57,166 bases of DNA from Pseudomonadales bacterium (GCA_028281605.1 JANQJO010000071.1:1-57166); one strand, 5' to 3'. Positions 1-9,967 are shown, counted from the first letter of the stretch. A program made the numbers and translations. Notes: generated by a model from the letters alone, not told the origin.

Positions 1-111
1 AAAATTACTCAAAGAACAAGATATGAACAGAATATTGTGCATTGTTTGATCAAAAATAGACGGTTGAGAAGCACCTAACCGTCATTTACGATCATAGCTC
101 AATACTTGAGT

Positions 112-173
112 TTACCGTGAAAATACCTTTTTCATCACTTGGGGTGACGAAAAAGGCATCGCTCATGGCTGTT
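112..173 (-). repeat. 62-bp hairpin repeat, family A, copy 1
   Basis: Read on the minus strand this starts AACAGCCATGAGCGAT and ends TTTTCACGGTAA. The stem is GCCTTTTTCGTCAC against GTGATGAAAAAGGT, with one G.T wobble. The same ends and centre recur at 10846, 26650, 29855 and 50394 with different stem arms. The next repeat shares its last two bases, so the two lie head to tail. Confidence 0.85.
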
Positions 174-249
174 ACCGTGAAAATACATAGATCTATAAGT
201 ATTTTCATGCCCTGGGGTGAAGAACTGGCCTTCTTAATGAGCATTTGGA
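172..249 (-). repeat. 78-bp repeat (family A-related), left inverted copy
   Basis: This is the reverse complement of 706-783 with a single visible difference (ATTAAG against ATGAAG). It shares the TTTTCACGGTAA end with family A. Its body contains the palindrome TAGATCTA within complementary TGAAAATA and TATTTTCA arms. Confidence 0.85.
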
Positions 250-705
250 CTGATAATGAGGGTAAAAAGATATCCTTCGACTCAGCCGAAAAGTCTAAAA
301 TATGATATCGTTGTGATTGGGACAATAAAAAAACCCAGAATCTGGGGGGGATTCCGGGCCTAAGACCAATAGGAGTTTTTATAGTTGGCACATTCTGTAC
401 CCGGGCTTTATATCTTAGCCCCCTGGTGTTCCATTTTGGGGGAGATTTGTAACACCAGTTAGTTCTAAGTATTGACGAACTGCTTACAGATTCCAGTTAA
501 TTACAAGACTTTTCTATACTTAAAAGTTACTAAAAAACATTTTTATATATTCAAACACCATAGTTTCTTTTTAATAAGCAATGATAGGCACAACATAACT
601 CATTCCACCAGCTGATACAACTGTCCAGCTAAATCTCAGCGCTAGATGTCCAATTTATTGCTGAACACCTCCTAACTCAATAGTAACTGCTCACCCTAAA
701 CATAA
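250..705. other. Gene-free spacer between the two 78-bp inverted repeats
   Basis: No convincing gene is present. Minor structures are an inverted repeat CTGGTGTT / AACACCAG at 423-458 and the weak minus-strand terminator at 327-348. The absence of any coding frame suggests either decayed DNA or the interior of a non-autonomous element bounded by the inverted repeats. Confidence 0.5.
327..348 (-). terminator. Weak possible rho-independent terminator, minus strand
   Basis: On the minus strand, CCCAG-ATT-CTGGG is followed by a run of seven T. The stem is only five base pairs (extended by a C/G run) and no gene directly precedes it, so it may be the relic of a lost gene. Confidence 0.3.
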
Positions 706-783
706 TCCAAATGCTCATGAAGAAGGCCAGTTCTTCACCCCAGGGCATGAAAATACTTATAGATCTATGTATTTTCACGGTAA
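706..783 (+). repeat. 78-bp repeat (family A-related), right inverted copy
   Basis: Partner of 172-249 in inverted orientation, ending in TTTTCACGGTAA. Together the copies bracket 456 bp without genes, as expected for a MITE-like unit or two insertions of one element. Confidence 0.85.
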
Positions 784-873
784 AAAGCTTGACAGCTTTT
801 TAAGACGATTAAGTTTTGATTTTAGACCCTCTAAATATTCTTTAGCTGCATCAAGACTTGGCTTTGTCAAAAC
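775..873 (-). pseudogene. Possible C-terminal gene remnant ending inside a repeat
   Basis: A minus-strand frame reads TKPSLDAAKEYLEGLKSK and continues as a Lys/Leu-rich helix. It has no start (an in-frame stop lies just upstream) and takes its stop codon from the neighbouring hairpin repeat. It resembles the coiled-coil tail of a lost gene; the family is not recognised, and a chance open frame is possible. Confidence 0.25.
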
Positions 874-952
874 TCAGTACGGTTGAAGGGGGGGGGGAGA
901 TATTTTATGATGATGAACAAATGCAGAAGTTCATGCACATATCCCTTCATGC

Positions 953-1228
953 TTATGAAGAACTCAAATTGGAACGATTTATCACAAATTCAGCAGCCTC
1001 TTCCACCGCTTTTTTCACTGTCTTAACGATATCTTTATACTCTGCAGCTGACATATAAAATGCTATATCAACAGAGTGCCGATAATAGCGCGCTGGCAAA
1101 TTATTCAGCGCCACACAAGCAATATCATCATAGTACCTTGAATCAATCTTGTTAATACCCTCATAACGAGCGACTTCCTCAACCACCAAACCTTCATAAT
1201 AATTTTTAATATTAGCCTCGATAGTCAT
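953..1228 (-). CDS. ComFB-family protein (possible c-di-GMP-binding protein)
   Basis: About 91 residues. The ComFB family pattern is visible: KNYYEGLVVEEV near the N-terminus, then DDIACVALNNLPARYY in the middle, matching the family's 'D-D-I-x-C-x-A-L-N-x-L-P-x-R-Y' core. ComFB was named for a Bacillus competence operon; more recent work reports c-di-GMP binding by family members, so a small cytoplasmic signalling adaptor is plausible. The ATG at 1228 is preferred over the GTG three codons upstream because GGAGTGAGG precedes it at good spacing. It is monocistronic. A run of ten G lies just downstream at 888-897. Family assignment is good; the role here is inference. Confidence 0.75.
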   Translation of the reverse strand: MTIEANIKNYYEGLVVEEVARYEGINKIDSRYYDDIACVALNNLPARYYRHSVDIAFYMSAAEYKDIVKTVKKAVEEAAEFVINRSNLSSS

Positions 1229-1364
1229 TTGCCTCACTCCAATCTAACGGACTTCTGCCAAATTCAGATACATACAAAGCGCATACAAGATAAGTATAGC
1301 CACAAAACTTACTCTTCAGTCTGAACTGGCTAGCATCACCCCCGCTGGGACCTATACTCATATC

Positions 1365-4226
1365 ATGCCCAAAGTGAATGCTATCGTCACCAACCTCAGC
1401 GATGGAATTGATCGTAAAACATTAAGAGCATTACGCCATCGATTCATGCAGATCAATGAAGCTCGCTATCAACGCACACTCTCTGCCCTTAACAATCATC
1501 AACAAACTTTCTTAGAAGCACTCCCCTTACTATTACATGTCAATCACCCATTATTGCCAGGTTACATGACTAATAACACCCCCTGTGGTGTTTCCCACTT
1601 TGAACCAGAAAAGAAGCACATCAGAGCCGTTAAAAGTATCGCCAATACTTTTACCTATCACAAACGTAACCAAAAAGAATCGATACTCAACATCTCTGTG
1701 ATGGGCTCTATTGGAACCATTGCACATTCTCGTGACAGCGATATGGATTTTTGGATTTGTCATAGAACGGATCTGCTTGAAGATGAACTCAAAGAACTTG
1801 AGCAAAAGCTCAATGGCATTCAAAAATGGGCCGAAAGTCTAAGCCTAGAAGTTTATTTTTTCTTAATGAATGTCGAAAAATTTCGTGCAGGGCAGCGTAA
1901 AGACATATCTTCAGCAGAAGACTGTGGCAGCGCACAGCATTATCTTTTACTAGATGAATTTTACCGAACCAGCATGTTACTGGCTGGCTGCTACCCTATT
2001 TGGTGGCTTGTACCTACCGATCAAGAAAAAAAGTATTCTGACTACGCGAACACTCTAATCAAAAAAAGATTCATTCACCCAGAAGAGTGCATAGATTTCG
2101 GTGGCATACCCGTTTTCCCTGCCGGAGAGTTTATCGGTGCAGGCATGTGGCAATTATACAAAGGCATAGACTCACCTTATAAATCTGTTATCAAAATTAT
2201 GCTCACAGAAGTTTATGCCAGTGAATATCCCAATGTAAAGGGACTCAGCCTACTCTTTAAAAAAAAGGTATACGACGGTGAAATTGACCTAGACGAATTA
2301 GACCCTTATATCTTACTATATCGAAAAATTGAAGCCTATTTAAAAAAAAGAAAAGAGCCTGAAAGGCTCAAACTGCTGAGACACTGTTTATATTTCAAAA
2401 TCAATGAAAATATGAGCAAACCCATAGGTAAAGCCTCTATCAACTGGCGCAGACAAGTCATGCAAAATTTGATCTCAGAATGGGGTTGGAATAAAAACAG
2501 CCTAGAACTACTCGATGGAAGAAAAACCTGGAAAGTCAAGCAAGTACTACAACAAAGAAAAGACTTAGTTGACGAACTCAACTTCAGCTATAGATTTCTT
2601 TCACGATTTGCTAAAGATAACGGTTTTTCTGCATCCATCAATCAACATGATATGAGTTTACTGGGGCGTAAACTATACGCTGCTTTTGAAAGAAAAAGTG
2701 GGAAAATTGAGTTTATCAATCCGAACATTGCACCTAATATTACTGAAGAACACCTCACTCTGATCAGACAGGCCAATTATTTAGATGAACATATACGCAA
2801 AAACGCATGGTCCATTTATAGCGGTGCCATCAAACAAGAATACCAAAATGAATATGAACCGATCAATCGCAGCAGAAGTGTGGTAGAATTGCTAGCTTGG
2901 TGTTACTTTAACAATTTAATTGATCACTCAACTCTCTTCACATTATATCCAGGAGAGTCAGACTTTACAGAACAAGAACTCAGACAAATATTAGTACAAT
3001 TTTTCTCCCTGTATCCAAATCGCTTACAATCAGCTAAACAAGAACGTTTTAACCATGCCGCTAGACCTGAGAGAATCACTCTCTTTATCAATGTCGGTCA
3101 AGACCCGATGCGTGAATGGAACAAACGAGGCATACATAGATTAACTGACCATACAGACCCCTTTAACTACTCAGGCATGCACAAGAACTTAGTTCTTAGT
3201 ATTGATCAAATAACAATGAATACTTGGCATGAATGTACAACTCAACATTACGATCAACAAGCTGGTATTATCAATTGCATATTGGATTTTTTAAGAAATT
3301 TCCCTCCCAAAAAAAGCTACAACTATCCAACAATCAATGTGTTTTGCTTTTGCCCAACCAGACCGCAATCCATCACAAACCGAATCGAAGAACTCTTTAC
3401 AGAACTATTAAAATATTATTACCAAAAAAAAAGCATTTTAGAGACACGTTATATATTTGAAATTGGTAGCTACTACCATGTACTTCAACTTAAAAACCAT
3501 CACCCACGCATAAAAACATTACAAAACCAATCAGCCTTACAAAAACATCTTGGAGCGCCACAAAAGACATTCAGTCCCATTGTTTTCGATCACCATGTCA
3601 ATCAGAGAGACCCCCTACCCGCTTTGTGTAAATACAACCAAGTAGGTTTAATACAGGTTTTCTACAGAAAAAAAGATAGATACATGCAGTTTTATTTACT
3701 GGATGAAAAAGGCTCTTTAGTTTACTTTATCGAGCACCCTACTAACAATCAAATCTTACACGAAAAATCAGTTCTACAAAGATTGAATCGATTTTTAAGA
3801 GCTTGCAAAAAAAGACGTACAACTTACCTATCAGAAACAGAACTATCCCAAGAAAATGATAAAATTACTTTTTATGAAATTTTCAAAGGCGATTATTTTT
3901 ATCTTGAAGAAAGAGTCATTAATACTCTGCCAGAAAAAGAAAGATACCATAATGTCGAAGTGATTATTGAAAAATCAAAAGGAGAACACCTATACAAGAT
4001 ATATTGTGATCATGAAGAATTTACCGAATACGAACATGGCGACAAAGTATTCGAAGCAGTGGCCAACCACATCATAGGAAACAGAGCCGGTCATACACCA
4101 TACCCTGTTTATATCACTGATATAGATCTATCTAGCCTATTACAAAATCATGAAATTCTTCAAACCAGCTTTTTTCTACAGCAGAAACTTGCTCTAGAAA
4201 ACCGTTTAAATAAAGCTTTATACTAA
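1365..4226 (+). CDS. cyaA: Adenylate cyclase, class I
   Basis: Makes cAMP from ATP in the cytoplasm, feeding CRP-type catabolite control. The 953 residues fit class I enzymes of Enterobacteria and Pseudomonas. The catalytic nucleotidyltransferase signature is visible near residues 112-128 (MGSIGT, then SDSDMDFW, the G-S...D-x-D pattern). The remainder matches the family's long regulatory half, with conserved blocks such as GEFIGAGMWQLYKGIDSPYK. The start ATG has only a weak upstream GGGA. Zwf follows after 44 bp, so co-transcription with the sugar-acid genes is possible. No frameshift or truncation seen. Confidence 0.95.
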   Translation: MPKVNAIVTNLSDGIDRKTLRALRHRFMQINEARYQRTLSALNNHQQTFLEALPLLLHVNHPLLPGYMTNNTPCGVSHFEPEKKHIRAVKSIANTFTYHKRNQKESILNISVMGSIGTIAHSRDSDMDFWICHRTDLLEDELKELEQKLNGIQKWAESLSLEVYFFLMNVEKFRAGQRKDISSAEDCGSAQHYLLLDEFYRTSMLLAGCYPIWWLVPTDQEKKYSDYANTLIKKRFIHPEECIDFGGIPVFPAGEFIGAGMWQLYKGIDSPYKSVIKIMLTEVYASEYPNVKGLSLLFKKKVYDGEIDLDELDPYILLYRKIEAYLKKRKEPERLKLLRHCLYFKINENMSKPIGKASINWRRQVMQNLISEWGWNKNSLELLDGRKTWKVKQVLQQRKDLVDELNFSYRFLSRFAKDNGFSASINQHDMSLLGRKLYAAFERKSGKIEFINPNIAPNITEEHLTLIRQANYLDEHIRKNAWSIYSGAIKQEYQNEYEPINRSRSVVELLAWCYFNNLIDHSTLFTLYPGESDFTEQELRQILVQFFSLYPNRLQSAKQERFNHAARPERITLFINVGQDPMREWNKRGIHRLTDHTDPFNYSGMHKNLVLSIDQITMNTWHECTTQHYDQQAGIINCILDFLRNFPPKKSYNYPTINVFCFCPTRPQSITNRIEELFTELLKYYYQKKSILETRYIFEIGSYYHVLQLKNHHPRIKTLQNQSALQKHLGAPQKTFSPIVFDHHVNQRDPLPALCKYNQVGLIQVFYRKKDRYMQFYLLDEKGSLVYFIEHPTNNQILHEKSVLQRLNRFLRACKKRRTTYLSETELSQENDKITFYEIFKGDYFYLEERVINTLPEKERYHNVEVIIEKSKGEHLYKIYCDHEEFTEYEHGDKVFEAVANHIIGNRAGHTPYPVYITDIDLSSLLQNHEILQTSFFLQQKLALENRLNKALY

Positions 4227-4270
4227 GGCACTTAAAGCATGTTGTCATTTCATACACTAGCAACAAAAAA

Positions 4271-5725
4271 ATGATATCATTAACTGAAATCGAACATCCC
4301 GTTAATTTTGTAGTTTTTGGTGCCACGGGCGATTTAAGTACTAAAAAGCTGTTTCCTTCTCTTTATCGTCTGTTTCTTGAAAAAGCTCTACCCAAATCTT
4401 TTCAAATGATCTGTGTGGTCAGATCCACACTATCACATGAACATTTTGTTAAACTCATCGAAAAAAATTGCACTTCTAAAGAAAAAAATCCAGAACACTT
4501 TAAAACTTTCGCTCAACTCATATCCATAACTGTTCTGAATATCAATCAAACCAATTCTTTTAAAACACTCTCAACCCAACTAGCCACACACATGCTTAAT
4601 ATTCTGTATTTTGCAGTACCTCCAACACTATACGGCCAACTCACATCGGGCTTAGCCAAAACCGGATGCCTATCAAACAGCACACGAGTCGTCGTCGAAA
4701 AACCTATCGGTAATAACTTAGAAACAGCCACTCAAATCAATAAGAAATTAACGCAATACTTTAATGAAACACAAATTTTTCGTATAGACCACTACTTAGG
4801 CAAAGAGACCGTACAAAATATTATGGCACTGCGTTTTGGTAATGCTATATTAGAGCCCCTTTGGTGCGCCGAAAGAATTCAATACATTCAAATCACTGTT
4901 GCAGAGGACATCGGTGTTGAAAGCAGAGGCCCTTATTACGATAGTACAGGTGCTTTACGGGATATGGTACAAAATCATTTACTGCAATTACTATGTATTG
5001 TCACGATGGAACCTCCCGCACAAATCAATGCGTATGCAGTACGTGATGAAAAATTAAAAGTATTACATGCTTTACGTCCGATACAACCAAACGATGTCGT
5101 CACCAAAACAGCCAGAGGGCACTATATTCAAGACTCTTACCAAATGAATCAAATGTCTTATATCAACGAAACAGGTGTAGATCCACTATCCCAAACTGAG
5201 ACCTTTGTCGCTATTAAAACTGAAATTGATAATTGGCGCTGGGCTGGCATGCCCATCTATTTACGAACAGGCAAAAGATTACGAAACCGCCATTCAGAAA
5301 TTATCATTCAATTTAAAGAAGTCCCTCATAAATTATTCGGTCATACTTCATCTCATCTATTAGCCAATCGCTTATCAATTAATTTGCAGCCAGAAGAAAA
5401 TATTAAACTGTTTCTAAACGCCAAAACACCTGGCAAAGGCATGAACTTAGAGCCCATGGCTTTAAACTTAGATTTAACATCCCATTCCAAATCAAGGCGA
5501 TGGGAAGCTTACGAGCGACTAATTATTGATATCATCCAAGGAGATCTAACCCTGTTTATGCGAGAAAAAGACGTTCTCTCAGCCTGGCAATGGATCGACC
5601 CAATCATTCTAGGCTGGCAACAATATATGCCACAACCAGAACCTTATATCATAGGCTCTTGGGGTCCCGTTGCAGCCGACCAACTACTAGCCCGAGACGG
5701 CTATATATGGCATAATCCCTTATAA
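4271..5725 (+). CDS. zwf: Glucose-6-phosphate 1-dehydrogenase
   Basis: Oxidises glucose 6-phosphate to 6-phosphogluconolactone with NADP+, the first step of the Entner-Doudoroff and pentose phosphate routes. Its 484 residues are the usual length. The dinucleotide-binding motif VVFGATGDLSTKKLFPSLY is at residues 13-31 and the active-site signature RIDHYLGKE near residue 170 holds the catalytic His. A late GTGKGMNL-like block reads AKTPGKGMNLEP. The edd gene starts 22 bp downstream, indicating one operon. The usual partners pgl and eda are not in this stretch. Confidence 0.96.
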   Translation: MISLTEIEHPVNFVVFGATGDLSTKKLFPSLYRLFLEKALPKSFQMICVVRSTLSHEHFVKLIEKNCTSKEKNPEHFKTFAQLISITVLNINQTNSFKTLSTQLATHMLNILYFAVPPTLYGQLTSGLAKTGCLSNSTRVVVEKPIGNNLETATQINKKLTQYFNETQIFRIDHYLGKETVQNIMALRFGNAILEPLWCAERIQYIQITVAEDIGVESRGPYYDSTGALRDMVQNHLLQLLCIVTMEPPAQINAYAVRDEKLKVLHALRPIQPNDVVTKTARGHYIQDSYQMNQMSYINETGVDPLSQTETFVAIKTEIDNWRWAGMPIYLRTGKRLRNRHSEIIIQFKEVPHKLFGHTSSHLLANRLSINLQPEENIKLFLNAKTPGKGMNLEPMALNLDLTSHSKSRRWEAYERLIIDIIQGDLTLFMREKDVLSAWQWIDPIILGWQQYMPQPEPYIIGSWGPVAADQLLARDGYIWHNPL

Positions 5726-5747
5726 TTGAAAAGCACAGGATCTGTTC

Positions 5748-7547
5748 ATGTTCACTCACGCTCGTTTATTACAAGTGCTGGCACAAATAGAAAAACGTAG
5801 CAAAAAAACACGCCAGCAATACTTAACCTCACTCAACCGTTTTCAAACAGGTCAAAACCCCAATTTATCCTGCTCCAATCTAGCCCATGGGGTCGCTGTA
5901 TTGGACTCTACAACTAAAGAACAAGTCAAATCAGGACATTGGAAAAATATCGGTATTGTCACTGCTTATAATGACATGCTTTCATCACATCATCCTTATG
6001 AATCATATCCAAAGCGCATCAAACACTTTTTTAAACAATTCTCAATTTCAGCTCAGGTAGCAGGCGGCGTTCCAGCTATGTGTGACGGCGTTACTCAAGG
6101 TCAGCCTAGCATGGAATTGTCTCTTTTTAGTCGTGATGTGATTGCAAGGGCCACTGCCGTGGCCTATTCACACGACCTATTCTCTGGGATGTTACTGCTC
6201 GGTATTTGCGATAAAATTGTACCTGGTTTACTCATCGGAGCACTACATTTCGGCCATCTGCCAGCCATTGTCATTCCTGCAGGCCCAATGCCCAGCGGCT
6301 TATCCAATGAGAAAAAAGCTAAAGTTCGTCAGCAATACGCAAAAGGCGAACTCGATAAACAAGACCTCTTAAAAGCTGAAATGCAATGTTATCACAGCCC
6401 AGGCACTTGTACATTTTACGGCACAGCCAATACTAATCAAATGTTACTAGAATTTCTAGGCTTACACTTACCTGGTGCTTCTTTTGTTGCTCCTAACACA
6501 CCACTGCGTAACGCTCTCACTGAACATGCCTTAAAACAGTTTATGGCACGTATGGCAGAACCTAATTTTCGCCTAGGTATCATGCTCAATGAAAAAGCTT
6601 GGATTAACGCGATAGTCGGTCTATTGGCAACAGGGGGTTCTACCAATGCCACTCTTCATATAACAGCCATGGCAAAAGCAGCAGGCATTCTCATCACTTG
6701 GGAAGACTATCAATCTTTAGCAGAAACAGTACCCTTACTCGCACATGTGTATCCCAACGGACAAGCAGATGTGAATCAATTTCATCAATTAGGCGGCTTA
6801 CCCTTTTGCATCAAAGAATTACTACAAGCTGGCTTGCTGTTTGAAGAAGTAGAAACCCTAATGGGACCAGGACTCAACACTTACACACAACATCCACACT
6901 GGCAAAATGAAACGTTATCTTGGAAGCCCGTCACCCCCAACAGTACCGACACCTCTGTATTACGGCCCTATAATAAGCCTTTTACTCCAACAGGCGGGTT
7001 AACTGTAGTTGAAGGTAACCTGGGAAGAGCCATCGTCAAAATTTCAGCCCTTAAGTCAGAACAAATGACAATTGAAGCACCTGCTTGTGTCTTTCACTGT
7101 CAACACACTTTTCAAATAGCCTATCAGCAACAAACGCTCAATAAAGACTGTGTTTTTGTCATCCGCTTTCAGGGACCACAAGCCAACGGCATGCCTGAAC
7201 TGCATAAACTGATGCCCATTTTAACCAATTTACAAGATCAAGGTTATAAGGTAGCTTTAATCACTGATGGGCGCATGTCCGGCGCTTCAGGGCGGGTACT
7301 TGCTGCAATTCACTGTGTGCCCGAAGCGATACAGCAAGGCGGCTTAGCAAAAGTACGATCAGGGGACATCATACGCCTTGATATTAAACAAGGTCTACTC
7401 AATGCTTTGGTCGATGAAAATCAATGGCAAAAAAGAATTCCTACCACCCCAGACTCCTCTTCACAAGAAACTGGATTTGGACGAGAATTATTCAGCTTAT
7501 ACAGAAAACATGTGACTTCAGCAGATAAGGGGGCAACCTCTTTCTAA
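5748..7547 (+). CDS. edd: 6-phosphogluconate dehydratase
   Basis: Dehydrates 6-phosphogluconate to 2-keto-3-deoxy-6-phosphogluconate, the defining Entner-Doudoroff step. The 599 residues match the IlvD/Edd family (E. coli Edd about 603). Visible family blocks are CDGVTQGQPSMELSLFSRD near residue 111, the second Fe-S cysteine region GTCTFYGTANTNQM near 222, and DGRMSGASG near 505. AGGA precedes the ATG at 8-bp spacing. It lies directly behind zwf, so glucose is probably channelled through ED rather than glycolysis; that channelling is inference. Confidence 0.96.
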   Translation: MFTHARLLQVLAQIEKRSKKTRQQYLTSLNRFQTGQNPNLSCSNLAHGVAVLDSTTKEQVKSGHWKNIGIVTAYNDMLSSHHPYESYPKRIKHFFKQFSISAQVAGGVPAMCDGVTQGQPSMELSLFSRDVIARATAVAYSHDLFSGMLLLGICDKIVPGLLIGALHFGHLPAIVIPAGPMPSGLSNEKKAKVRQQYAKGELDKQDLLKAEMQCYHSPGTCTFYGTANTNQMLLEFLGLHLPGASFVAPNTPLRNALTEHALKQFMARMAEPNFRLGIMLNEKAWINAIVGLLATGGSTNATLHITAMAKAAGILITWEDYQSLAETVPLLAHVYPNGQADVNQFHQLGGLPFCIKELLQAGLLFEEVETLMGPGLNTYTQHPHWQNETLSWKPVTPNSTDTSVLRPYNKPFTPTGGLTVVEGNLGRAIVKISALKSEQMTIEAPACVFHCQHTFQIAYQQQTLNKDCVFVIRFQGPQANGMPELHKLMPILTNLQDQGYKVALITDGRMSGASGRVLAAIHCVPEAIQQGGLAKVRSGDIIRLDIKQGLLNALVDENQWQKRIPTTPDSSSQETGFGRELFSLYRKHVTSADKGATSF

Positions 7548-7610
7548 AATAACAACACAGATAAGGCATTTAACAAGCACTCTCACACTCTCAGCCGGAA
7601 CCAAACAAAT

Positions 7611-7817
7611 TTAAAGATTGAGCCGCTTTTCTAAAACTTCAACCCTCCTCTCTAAGTCCAAAGCTCTCACTTGTACCCTCGATAACGTTTGATTTAAACA
7701 CTCAAACTCCTCCCTGGTCACCAAATCCAGCTTGCTAAGCACTTCTTTTATAATATTTTTTATTGATTCAGGACCCTCTAGTCCCTGCAAAAAATTAAAC
7801 ATTTGATCCAGCACCAT
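7611..7817 (-). CDS. ubiK: UbiK/BMFP-family protein (YqiC-like)
   Basis: A 68-residue protein of the BMFP (DUF526) family. UbiK assists aerobic ubiquinone assembly at the membrane in Enterobacteria, and the purified family shows membrane fusogenic activity. The hallmark LVTREEF is at about residues 33-39, followed by a C-terminal coiled coil ending LERRVEVLEKRL. The ATG at 7817 is chosen because GAGGAA lies six bases upstream; two in-frame GTG codons precede it. It sits next to glnK-amtB, as in Pseudomonas, which supports the call. Confidence 0.85.
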   Translation of the reverse strand: MVLDQMFNFLQGLEGPESIKNIIKEVLSKLDLVTREEFECLNQTLSRVQVRALDLERRVEVLEKRLNL

Positions 7818-7920
7818 CACCACTTCCTCATCTCATGTATATAAATATTGTTGCACAAAAGCATTATCATACACGTAAACCACCGAGTTCTTCCAGTTGA
7901 ACCCAAATCCATTATCCATT

Positions 7921-8043
7921 ATGGTGCAAAACCAAAGCACCGGCGCACCATGGAATAGCTCTCTTGTTCTCACTATGGGCATATTCATGGTCTTTTCAAT
8001 CGACTACTTCACTGATTTGGCTGTGCAGGCATGATTGCTGCTT
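7921..8043 (+). promoter_or_regulatory. Candidate NtrC sites and sigma-54 promoter for glnK-amtB
   Basis: ATGGTGCA and GCGCACCAT form an inverted pair at 7921-7952, resembling NtrC half-sites (TGCACC / GGTGCA). About 75 bp downstream, GCAGGCATGATTGCTGCT gives GG-N10-GC at 8028-8041, the spacing of a -24/-12 promoter, though the rest of the consensus is weak. Nitrogen control of glnK-amtB by NtrC is well known. The leader to the glnK start would be long, about 230 bp. Confidence 0.4.
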
Positions 8044-8243
8044 AACATAACACATGTTTACAACTCAGTTCCTTTTGCAAGATTTAAATCATCATGCTTT
8101 TGCTTGATAGAACTGCAAATAAAGCCTCAAGAGAAACGAGTAAGATTAAAAATGTTAGTGTTTATATTTAATGTATTTTACAGCATAATATCGACCAAAG
8201 TTCAGAAGGCTTATAGTATATATAGTATAGTTAAGTGCAGTAG

Positions 8244-8624
<381 letters not shown>

Positions 8625-8663
8625 CATAACATTTTCTATTTAAAGCAAAGGGAGGAAACAATT

Positions 8664-9908
8664 TTGGAAAATGCACAATTGGCTTACGCCATAGATACGC
8701 TTTACTTTTTAATCATGGGTGCACTAGTGATGCTCATGGCCTGTGGGTTTTCAATGCTAGAAGCTGGGCTTGTCAGGGCTAAAAACACAGCAGAAATATT
8801 AGCAAAGAACGTAGCGCTCTATGCTATTGCCTGCGTCATGTATATGCTAATGGGTTATTACATTATGTACAGTTCCCCTGAGGGGGGCTGGATACCCAAC
8901 CTATTTGGCGGCACTTTGGGTCCAGAAAACACAACGGCAGCCGTAGTCAACGGTGGCGACGATGCGCCTTACTACTCTGCCCGTTCAGACTTTTTCTTCC
9001 AAGTGGTATTCGTCGCCACATCGATGTCTATCGTTTCTGGTGCCGTTGCAGAAAGAATGAAATTGTGGTCTTTCTTAATCTTTGCAATCGTTATGACAGG
9101 CTTTATATATCCAGTGCAAGGGTACTGGAAATGGGGTGCTGGCGGATTAGACTCAGTAGGGTTTATAGATTTTGCAGGATCAGGTGTTGTACACATGGCT
9201 GGTGCCGTTGCTGCCCTAACAGGTGTCTTACTCTTAGGGCCCAGAAAAGGCAAATACGGGGAAAACGGAGAAATCAACGCGATGCCAGGCGCAAACATAC
9301 CACTGTCTACACTGGGGATGTTTCTATTATGGTTTGGCTGGTTCGGATTCAACGGTGGTTCAGAGCTCAAAATATCTAATGTTGATGAAGCTAATGCTGT
9401 CGCTCAAATTTTTGTGAACACAAACGCCGCCGCCGCAGGTGGTATTATATCCGCTTTTATCGTATCTAGACTTCTATTTAGAACAACAGACATTACGATG
9501 GGCCTCAACGGTGCTTTAGCAGGTCTAGTTTCAATTACAGCCGAGCCGCTAACGCCCTCAATTGAGCTCAGTACTTTAATCGGTGGTATCGGTGGTGCCT
9601 TAGTCGTTTTTTCTATTATTACCTTAGATAAACTAAAAATTGACGACCCTGTAGGTGCTATTTCTGTTCACGGTGTTACTGGCATTTGGGGCTTGCTGGC
9701 GGTATGCCTTTCCAACCCAGATGCAAGCTTAAGAGCTCAGCTCATAGGAATCCTTGTCATTTTCGGCTGGGTATTTATCGCCAGCTTTGCTACCTGGGCT
9801 GCGATCAAAGCCTTTATGGGTATTCGAGTCTCTGAAGAAGAAGAGTTTGGTGGCTTGGATATCGCTGATTGCGGCTTAGAAGCCTATCCAGAATTTACCA
9901 AAGAATAA
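8664..9908 (+). CDS. amtB: Ammonium transporter
   Basis: Inner-membrane ammonium channel of 414 residues with about 11 hydrophobic segments. The conserved pore histidines fall in SGVVHMAGAVAAL and SVHGVTGIWGLLAV. The N-terminal GFSMLEAGLVRAKN block and the glycine-rich LWFGWFGFNGGSEL segment are typical. The start is a TTG with GGAGG eight bases upstream; no ATG fits as well. Co-transcribed with glnK and followed by a strong terminator. Confidence 0.95.
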   Translation: MENAQLAYAIDTLYFLIMGALVMLMACGFSMLEAGLVRAKNTAEILAKNVALYAIACVMYMLMGYYIMYSSPEGGWIPNLFGGTLGPENTTAAVVNGGDDAPYYSARSDFFFQVVFVATSMSIVSGAVAERMKLWSFLIFAIVMTGFIYPVQGYWKWGAGGLDSVGFIDFAGSGVVHMAGAVAALTGVLLLGPRKGKYGENGEINAMPGANIPLSTLGMFLLWFGWFGFNGGSELKISNVDEANAVAQIFVNTNAAAAGGIISAFIVSRLLFRTTDITMGLNGALAGLVSITAEPLTPSIELSTLIGGIGGALVVFSIITLDKLKIDDPVGAISVHGVTGIWGLLAVCLSNPDASLRAQLIGILVIFGWVFIASFATWAAIKAFMGIRVSEEEEFGGLDIADCGLEAYPEFTKE

Positions 9909-9933
9909 CTTTGTAGTTTATCACTGAGACTGA

Positions 9934-9962
9934 AAAGGGAGTTCAAAAACTCCCTTTTTTAA
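9934..9962 (+). terminator. Rho-independent terminator after amtB
   Basis: AAAAGGGAGTT pairs with AACTCCCTTTT around a short A-rich loop and runs into six T. Its A-rich left flank means it may also end cysE transcription arriving on the minus strand. Confidence 0.9.
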
Positions 9963-9967
9963 TGATT

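Noticed and set aside
59..83. Hairpin GACGGTT / AACCGTC at the left edge
   Set aside because: Short stem without a T-run and no neighbouring gene in view; function cannot be supported.
92..391. 99-codon minus-strand open frame over the left repeats
   Set aside because: It consists of two hairpin repeats plus flanking low-complexity DNA, has no ribosome site and no protein-like conservation.
8972..9370. 132-codon frame antisense to amtB
   Set aside because: Lies wholly inside amtB on the other strand and shows composition dictated by the amtB codons.
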